Source of the DNA: JAQYVL01 sp964578935
GTDB lineage: Bacteria > Desulfobacterota > Desulfobacteria > Desulfobacterales > SURF-7
Length of the DNA: 11,141 nucleotides
Direction of reading: 5' to 3'
NCBI GenBank assembly: GCA_964578935.1
Contig: CAZOEW010000131.1
Location: forward strand, 1 to 11,141
Below, one piece after another: positions 7,081-11,141 of the stretch. A program made the translations under genes and the position numbers. Below the pieces are notes generated by a model, which did not search any database, was not told the origin of the DNA, and saw nothing but the letters and a program-made list of their open reading frames with translations. Position 1 is the stretch's first letter; each line of letters begins with the position of its first letter.

Positions 7081-7093
7081 GAGCTTTACTTTT

Positions 7094-9871
7094 TCAGGAT
7101 TTCAGCAGCAGACCGGTCGGAAGGGATTCTCCAAAAATATCGCTCTGCTCCTTTTTCTCGATCGGAACAACTTCTTTCAAAACCCGTATCTGGGTTTCGA
7201 ACATGTCGTACCGGCTGAGCCAGGATACGGTCTCATCGATAATTTCAGGTCCAAGATCCCTTGCCCTGTCTCCTGTCTTGCGTGCAAGCTGAACCAGAGC
7301 TGTTCCCACCGGTTTCGGATCTTCCCACTCTTCTTTCAGAATGGTCCTGATCCAGGTATGGATCTCATCCGGAGGAACAACCCGGTCTGAAGACCCATAC
7401 AACAGCTCTCTCGCGCCGATTCTTGAAAAAGACCAGAAAAGCTGCGGGGACGCTGTTTTCGGCTTGAGCAAAGACAAAAGCTGCCTTCCCCATTTTATCT
7501 TGTCCTTGACAAGCAGCTTTTCCATATTTGCAATGGCCATCCATACTTCAATGATCTGTTGCGGCGGAATCCGGATTTTTCCTCCTTTCCCGGTTATGAT
7601 CAAGGGCGTTAAATCCTGAATAAACTGCCGCTGCTGCCCGGGTTTCAGACCGCCCGCAACCCTTCTCCACAAAATCCACCACTCAGACCCTACCTGTGAA
7701 TTTTTTGGGAAAATCGGCCCATTGTTATAAACCTTCCATAATGCTTTGAGTCGTTGCTCGTCAAAACCATCGCCGAATCCGGGGCGCATTGCAAAACCCG
7801 TCAGATTGAGCCATCGGCTCTCGTGCATTGGCGAAGTTTTTCTCAATGATCTGTTTTTGATGAGTTCATCCGCGATCTTCCGAATAAAAGAGAGCGGCCA
7901 GGATTCTTTCGGCCTGTCAACGATATGTGAAATCTTTTTGGGCAGACCGGAAAGTCCGGCTGAATCCATTTTCTTTGAAAACGCTTTTCCAACAACGCTG
8001 CATGCCTTCTCTTCCAGCTCGGCCGGGAAAACCTCCGAATCGGTCACGTCAGTGGGTGATTCCATCGTGCGCAGTTGAAACTGAAGCCGCCATCTGTGAT
8101 TACTGACTGTCGAACCGCACCAGAGTGCCAGCGTGCCGATTTCCGTGTAATCCGCTTCAATTCGAACGGGTATGGAAGTTTTTATGCCCTTTTTCCCGAA
8201 TTGAACAACGGTCTGAATGGGAGGAAGTTCGGTAAACGATTCATCGATCTCGACCAGCTCCCCTTTCCGGTCACCTGACCGGAAGCTCGAGCTGTAAACA
8301 TCAAAGCTCACCGGCTGATTGGCAAGGACTTCGAATTTTTTTCCCGTGAGCTCGATATGAGACCCTTCCTCCAGCCCCCTCTCCACCAGACAGATCGCTT
8401 TTGCCTTGTCTCTTTCTGTTGATCCGGCTTTCTGTGTCGCGACACCGATATAATACCCCCGGGGACTGCCGCTGCCGACACGAACCCCTTTGCCGGTCTT
8501 GACAAGACCATAGTAGGAAGCACCCAGTGCCACCGAAAGATCAGGTTCCGGAACTTCAAGAACCCTTGGAATGCCATCCTCTTCGATTCCGAACCAGTTC
8601 TGGATCGCATGACGGATTCTTGTCTGGATCACCCTGGATTTCAGGGAACCTCCGTTAAAAAGGATCAGATCCGGAAGCGGCGCTTTATGTAAAATCCTTT
8701 CCACATCCGTCGAGTGCCGCTGGAGAAATCTCCCCAGGTGTCGGGTTACAGCCGGTTCCTGTTCGTAGGGAAGGCCGAACTCCGTGATTCCCCGGGGAAC
8801 TTCCCGCGTTTCCCATTCGTCTCTATTCACAATCGGGAAGAATTCCTCAAGAATTGTCTTTTCAAGGTCTTTTCGGTTTAACAGGGCGGAAATTGTTCCG
8901 GCAATCAGGCTGCCCCCTTCTCCCATTATGGTAATCCTCACGGATTCGGTCAAGTTGTTGAGGATGTCTTCTTTGGCCTGACGGCATTGATGACAGAGGG
9001 CCTTCCATCGATCCGTATTGAGCGACGGCTTTTTTCTTCCAGAGGCGAGTTCCACCTGTCTTGCAAGTGCGAGATCGATGTTGTCCCCCCCTAAAATCAG
9101 ATGATCTCCGACCGCAATACGTTCAAATCTGGGACTGCCGTCAACCTCTTTCAACGAGATCAGCGTAAAGTCGGTGGTTCCTCCCCCCACATCACAAACC
9201 AGAATCAGCTCGTCCGGATTCACATACCCCTGCCAGTCATCTTCATGCTGGATCAGCCAGCTATAGAATGCGGCGAGCGGCTCCTCGATCAGGGTTATCT
9301 GATTCAACCCTGCCAGTCTCGCGGATTCTATCGTCAAATCCCTCGCGACTTCATCAAAAGACGCCGGCACGGTAATAATGATCATCTGGTTTTCAAGATG
9401 ATCCTCTTCATCCTCGCCCTGGATAAAATTCCATGCCTGTTTAATATGATTCAGATATGCCCCGGTAGCCTCCACAGGAGACACCTTGAGAACGTCATCA
9501 CCGGATCCCCAGGGCAGAATTTTCGCTTTCCGGTCTACACCTCCGTGACAGAGCCAGCTTTTTGCCGATGCAACCAGCCTGGCAGGAACCTTGGAACCGT
9601 GATCCCGTGCAAAAGCTCCGGCAAAATGCGACGCAGCGGTTTTCCATGGAATTGACACCGCGGACTCTGAAATATCATATTTCCCGGGAATATACAGAAA
9701 AGACGGGAGCATGTTCCGTCTGGAAAACTCTCCGGGACCGGTAGGCTGCGGTATCTTGAAAAGATGAATCTCCGGCTTGCTGTTCTGATCCGAACTTTTA
9801 AGATCAACGTATGAAACAGCCGAATTCGTGGTGCCCAGATCAATTCCGATAATGAATTTAAATTCCGACAA
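7094..9871 (-). CDS. Divergent Hsp70 family protein with C-terminal DUF3731 region
   Basis: The 925 residues start with an Hsp70/actin-fold ATPase: phosphate-1 loop IIGIDLGTTNSAV at 7-19, TVPASFDEVARD at 167-178, the EEPLAAFYSW hinge at 196-205, phosphate-2 loop VCDVGGGTTDF at 225-235, HLILGGDNID at 257-266 and the adenosine motif ILFNGGSLKS at 403-412. All nucleotide motifs look intact, so it should bind ATP. A beta-rich part follows (about 500-600). A region from about 610 to the end carries the DUF3731 marks RPGFGDGFDEQRLKALW (696-712) and EWWILWRRVAGGLKPGQQ (730-747). There is no DnaK-type lid or EEVD-like tail. The best start is TTG at 9871, eight bases after GAGGAG. An in-frame ATG at 9982 would overlap the upstream gene by 88 bases and lacks support. 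It lies 23 bases after the DUF2760 gene, in one operon. It is probably a cytoplasmic chaperone-like ATPase, with no known client. Confidence 0.92.
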   Translation of the reverse strand: MSEFKFIIGIDLGTTNSAVSYVDLKSSDQNSKPEIHLFKIPQPTGPGEFSRRNMLPSFLYIPGKYDISESAVSIPWKTAASHFAGAFARDHGSKVPARLVASAKSWLCHGGVDRKAKILPWGSGDDVLKVSPVEATGAYLNHIKQAWNFIQGEDEEDHLENQMIIITVPASFDEVARDLTIESARLAGLNQITLIEEPLAAFYSWLIQHEDDWQGYVNPDELILVCDVGGGTTDFTLISLKEVDGSPRFERIAVGDHLILGGDNIDLALARQVELASGRKKPSLNTDRWKALCHQCRQAKEDILNNLTESVRITIMGEGGSLIAGTISALLNRKDLEKTILEEFFPIVNRDEWETREVPRGITEFGLPYEQEPAVTRHLGRFLQRHSTDVERILHKAPLPDLILFNGGSLKSRVIQTRIRHAIQNWFGIEEDGIPRVLEVPEPDLSVALGASYYGLVKTGKGVRVGSGSPRGYYIGVATQKAGSTERDKAKAICLVERGLEEGSHIELTGKKFEVLANQPVSFDVYSSSFRSGDRKGELVEIDESFTELPPIQTVVQFGKKGIKTSIPVRIEADYTEIGTLALWCGSTVSNHRWRLQFQLRTMESPTDVTDSEVFPAELEEKACSVVGKAFSKKMDSAGLSGLPKKISHIVDRPKESWPLSFIRKIADELIKNRSLRKTSPMHESRWLNLTGFAMRPGFGDGFDEQRLKALWKVYNNGPIFPKNSQVGSEWWILWRRVAGGLKPGQQRQFIQDLTPLIITGKGGKIRIPPQQIIEVWMAIANMEKLLVKDKIKWGRQLLSLLKPKTASPQLFWSFSRIGARELLYGSSDRVVPPDEIHTWIRTILKEEWEDPKPVGTALVQLARKTGDRARDLGPEIIDETVSWLSRYDMFETQIRVLKEVVPIEKKEQSDIFGESLPTGLLLKS

Positions 9872-9894
9872 ATCAACTACTCCTCGAGATCCAA

Positions 9895-10656
9895 TCAGGA
9901 TATCTCTACCTCGGCAGGATACAATGTTTTTGGCTGGCTGGTAATGGAGAGCTTGGGCAGTTCGATGTTCGCGACCTGCCATCCCTTGTGTCGCAAAACG
10001 CCTTTGAAGGGAGGCTCACCGGTTACCTTGCCCGTCAGTTTAACGGCCCCGGGATCAAATCCCGGTTCAACCGTCACCTCATCGCCTTCGTTTTGGTCGA
10101 TAACCGCTTTCAGAGAAATATATTTTTGAATCGCTTTTTTACAGTTTTCGTGAATATTTCTTACCGCGGCTCCAATCTGTGAATCCTCATGATGATCCAG
10201 GTCCTCGGAAAAAAAATCAAGAAGCCGCCCCTCCCTCTGAAGAACCGACAGGAGGTGCAGAAAAAGTCGATGATCGTGCAGTTCCCGGTTTCTTTTTTCT
10301 TCTGCTGTCCGATCTGCTGAAGCGTTTTTTTCTTTGCCGCTTCCGGAATCCGCCCGGCTGACAAGCTTTTTCAGGGTCGCTCTCAGATATAGCCAGAGCA
10401 GCAGGCCGGAAAAAAGAAAAATCCCGGTTGACAGGGGCAGATAATAGATTCGCAGATGACTCTGGAGCTGCGAAATCCTTTCAATCAGTTGGGCAACCCG
10501 GGGAATGCTCCCCTCACCTGCCGCGGTTATCGTCATTTTTGTAAAAATCACATTGATTCCATAATAAAAAGCCGCATCAACCATCAGCATCAATAACAGG
10601 ATGATACAGAAAATTCCCAGAAAGGAAGATCTGGAATATGATTTTAGGATATCCAT
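9895..10656 (-). CDS. DUF2760 membrane protein, partner of Hsp70/DUF3731
   Basis: This is a 253-residue protein with two hydrophobic helices, about 12-35 and 72-93. A loop of about 36 residues between them is probably periplasmic, because basic residues (RATLKK) follow the second helix. A charged linker (about 100-128) leads to a cytoplasmic DUF2760 domain with LLSVLQREGRLLDFFSED at 135-152, DSQIGAAVRNIHENCKKAI at 158-176, and a beta-rich end with PPFKGVLRHKGWQV. These marks fit DUF2760, a family of unknown function often next to Hsp70 genes that carry DUF3731 (recalled). ATG at 10656 is chosen over one at 10680 because AGGAG lies eight bases before it. It is the first gene of the operon and stops 23 bases before hsp70. 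I infer that it tethers or regulates the ATPase at the inner membrane. Contact is not shown by the sequence. Confidence 0.88.
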   Translation of the reverse strand: MDILKSYSRSSFLGIFCIILLLMLMVDAAFYYGINVIFTKMTITAAGEGSIPRVAQLIERISQLQSHLRIYYLPLSTGIFLFSGLLLWLYLRATLKKLVSRADSGSGKEKNASADRTAEEKRNRELHDHRLFLHLLSVLQREGRLLDFFSEDLDHHEDSQIGAAVRNIHENCKKAIQKYISLKAVIDQNEGDEVTVEPGFDPGAVKLTGKVTGEPPFKGVLRHKGWQVANIELPKLSITSQPKTLYPAEVEIS

Positions 10657-10697
10657 AGGGTGTTCTCCTGACCCGGACATGCCGGAGTAAACAAATT

Positions 10698-10712
10698 AAA
10701 ACAGGCTGTTTT
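10698..10712. promoter_or_regulatory. Palindrome just downstream of the operon promoter (candidate operator)
   Basis: AAAACAG-G-CTGTTTT has perfect seven-base arms around one central base. It sits about 6-20 bases after the predicted start of the DUF2760-hsp70 transcript, where a repressor could block. The regulator is unknown and none is encoded next to it. Confidence 0.35.
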
Positions 10713-10724
10713 GTTTTGTGCCGA

Positions 10725-10753
10725 AATTTAAGAGTTCAATCACAAACTGTCAA
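10725..10753 (-). promoter_or_regulatory. Sigma-70-type promoter of the DUF2760-hsp70 operon
   Basis: On the minus strand a perfect TTGACA (10748-10753) is followed by a 17-base spacer and TAAATT (10725-10730, four of six consensus bases). Transcription would begin near 10718, about 60 bases before the ATG. No sigma-32-like heat-shock box is apparent, so this Hsp70 does not look classically heat-induced. Confidence 0.6.
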
Positions 10754-10983
10754 GAAACAAATCAGGATGGACGATAAATGCTTTTCTTCTGACATCAACA
10801 CGTTTTTTTTGCCTTGTGATAACGCAGGTGATATGGTATTTTTGGTCTAACACAGATATCACATGGTAAAATGCCCGCTGTACGTCAAGGACTCTCTTGT
10901 GGACCGCCTGGATTGGACTGCGCATAACCATTTAATTTTTAAAACGGAAATTCCCGAAAAACTCCCATAATTCTTTTTTGCGT

Positions 10984-11141
10984 ATGATGGTTAACAGAGA
11001 CAAATTTGATTTTGAAATCGGTTTTTTTATTAAAAGCCCCTGCAAGAACTGCGATAAAAAAAACCAGTTCCCGAAATGTCATGAAAGCTGCAATATTCTG
11101 GATGACATTCGCGGGATCCTGGCAAGAGGGATATCCTGCTC
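10984..11141 (+). CDS. Cysteine-rich hypothetical protein, 3' end cut by the window
   Basis: An open frame of 52 codons runs to the right edge without a stop. It starts ATG ATG GTT (10984 or 10987). The product has cysteines at 20, 23, 32, 36 and 52 in a CxxC...CxxxC pattern (SPCKNCDKKNQF, then PKCHESCN), which suggests a small zinc- or metal-binding knuckle. Short bacterial and phage proteins share the CKxC...CHxxC look, but I cannot name a family. No strong ribosome-binding site is seen before it, which lowers confidence in the start. The biased, hydrophilic composition and clean frame support a real gene. It is divergent from the DUF2760-hsp70 operon. Confidence 0.6.
   Translation, partial: MMVNRDKFDFEIGFFIKSPCKNCDKKNQFPKCHESCNILDDIRGILARGISC

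Larger units (their letters stand above)
6598..7093. other. Repeat-rich region between two convergent genes
   Basis: This 496-base non-coding gap lies between the 3' ends of the acyl-CoA synthetase gene and hsp70. It contains a six-base hairpin (AATGAG/CTCATT, 6714-6728), a large imperfect inverted repeat (6783-6897), a third copy of that arm (7041-7080), a possible long-range inverted pair (6656-6671 and 7005-7020) and a small hairpin GGTCT-ATGC-AGACC near 6955-6968. No simple terminator with a clean T-run is seen, so the large hairpin may end both transcripts. Confidence 0.6.
10657..10983. other. Intergenic region with divergent regulatory signals
   Basis: This 327-base gap separates the leftward DUF2760-hsp70 operon from the rightward cysteine-rich gene. 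It holds the operon's promoter and palindrome and, near 10816-10862, two direct copies of GTGATA (10816-10821, 10828-10833) plus an inverted copy ATATCAC (10856-10862). TAAAAT at 10866-10871 could be a rightward -10, but lacks a good -35. No supported gene is present. Confidence 0.45.

Noticed and set aside
6959..7390. A 143-codon rightward open frame beginning after GGGAGGG
   Set aside because: The purine-rich site is only three bases from the ATG, the frame runs through repeat copy C, and then about 300 bases lie antisense to hsp70. It is best read as a chance frame.
9101..9655. A 184-codon rightward open frame
   Set aside because: It lies wholly antisense to the ATPase domain of hsp70, whose frame has all the conserved motifs; no start signal or recognisable domain.
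10740..10931. A 63-codon leftward open frame in the gap upstream of the DUF2760 gene
   Set aside because: There is no ribosome-binding site at either ATG, its end overlaps the -35 of a good promoter, and it resembles no family I know. It could be a gene remnant, but nothing supports translation.

Overview
The window looks like a stretch of chromosome from a Gram-negative anaerobe, most likely a Desulfobacterota (former delta-proteobacterial) lineage. This is inference from gene content: a domain-swapped ADP-forming acyl-CoA synthetase, a stand-alone NifX/MTH1175-like protein, a free tandem-ACT protein, a DUF2760/Hsp70-DUF3731 pair and C-rich palindromic intergenic repeats. There is no rRNA, tRNA, CRISPR array, integrase or intact insertion sequence. 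Gene content is mostly housekeeping.

Layout. (1) Positions 1-2140 hold a leftward cluster: a NifX/MTH1175-like small protein (GTG start), argC (arginine biosynthesis) and a tandem ACT-domain protein. The gaps are 34 and 59 bases and there is one good promoter upstream. A hairpin plus T-run at the extreme left probably ends a rightward gene lying outside the window. (2) Positions 2140-2670 hold a divergent control region and a 63-residue, highly charged protein built on repeated DRR motifs. (3) Positions 2666-3862 are pncB (NAD salvage), leftward, alone. (4) Positions 3863-4422 are a 560-base non-coding gap with a rightward TTGACA promoter at its end. (5) Positions 4423-6597 are a 724-residue NDP-forming acyl-CoA synthetase with the ATP-grasp domain placed before the CoA-binding half. 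(6) Positions 6598-7093 lie between two convergent genes and hold a long imperfect hairpin, a third copy of its arm, and a possible pair of terminal inverted repeats. (7) Positions 7094-10656 are a leftward two-gene operon: a DUF2760 protein with two membrane segments, then a 925-residue divergent Hsp70 with a C-terminal DUF3731 region, which most likely starts at TTG. A clear promoter with a palindrome just downstream precedes it. (8) From 10984 to the right edge is the start of a rightward cysteine-rich protein, cut by the window.

How they work together. The arginine, NAD and acyl-CoA genes are separate metabolic units. The best candidate for a poorly described system is the DUF2760-Hsp70/DUF3731 operon: a membrane hairpin protein transcribed just ahead of a chaperone-like ATPase that lacks the usual substrate-binding tail. 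Its partners and clients cannot be read from the sequence. The second most interesting item is the repeat-rich segment at 6598-7093.
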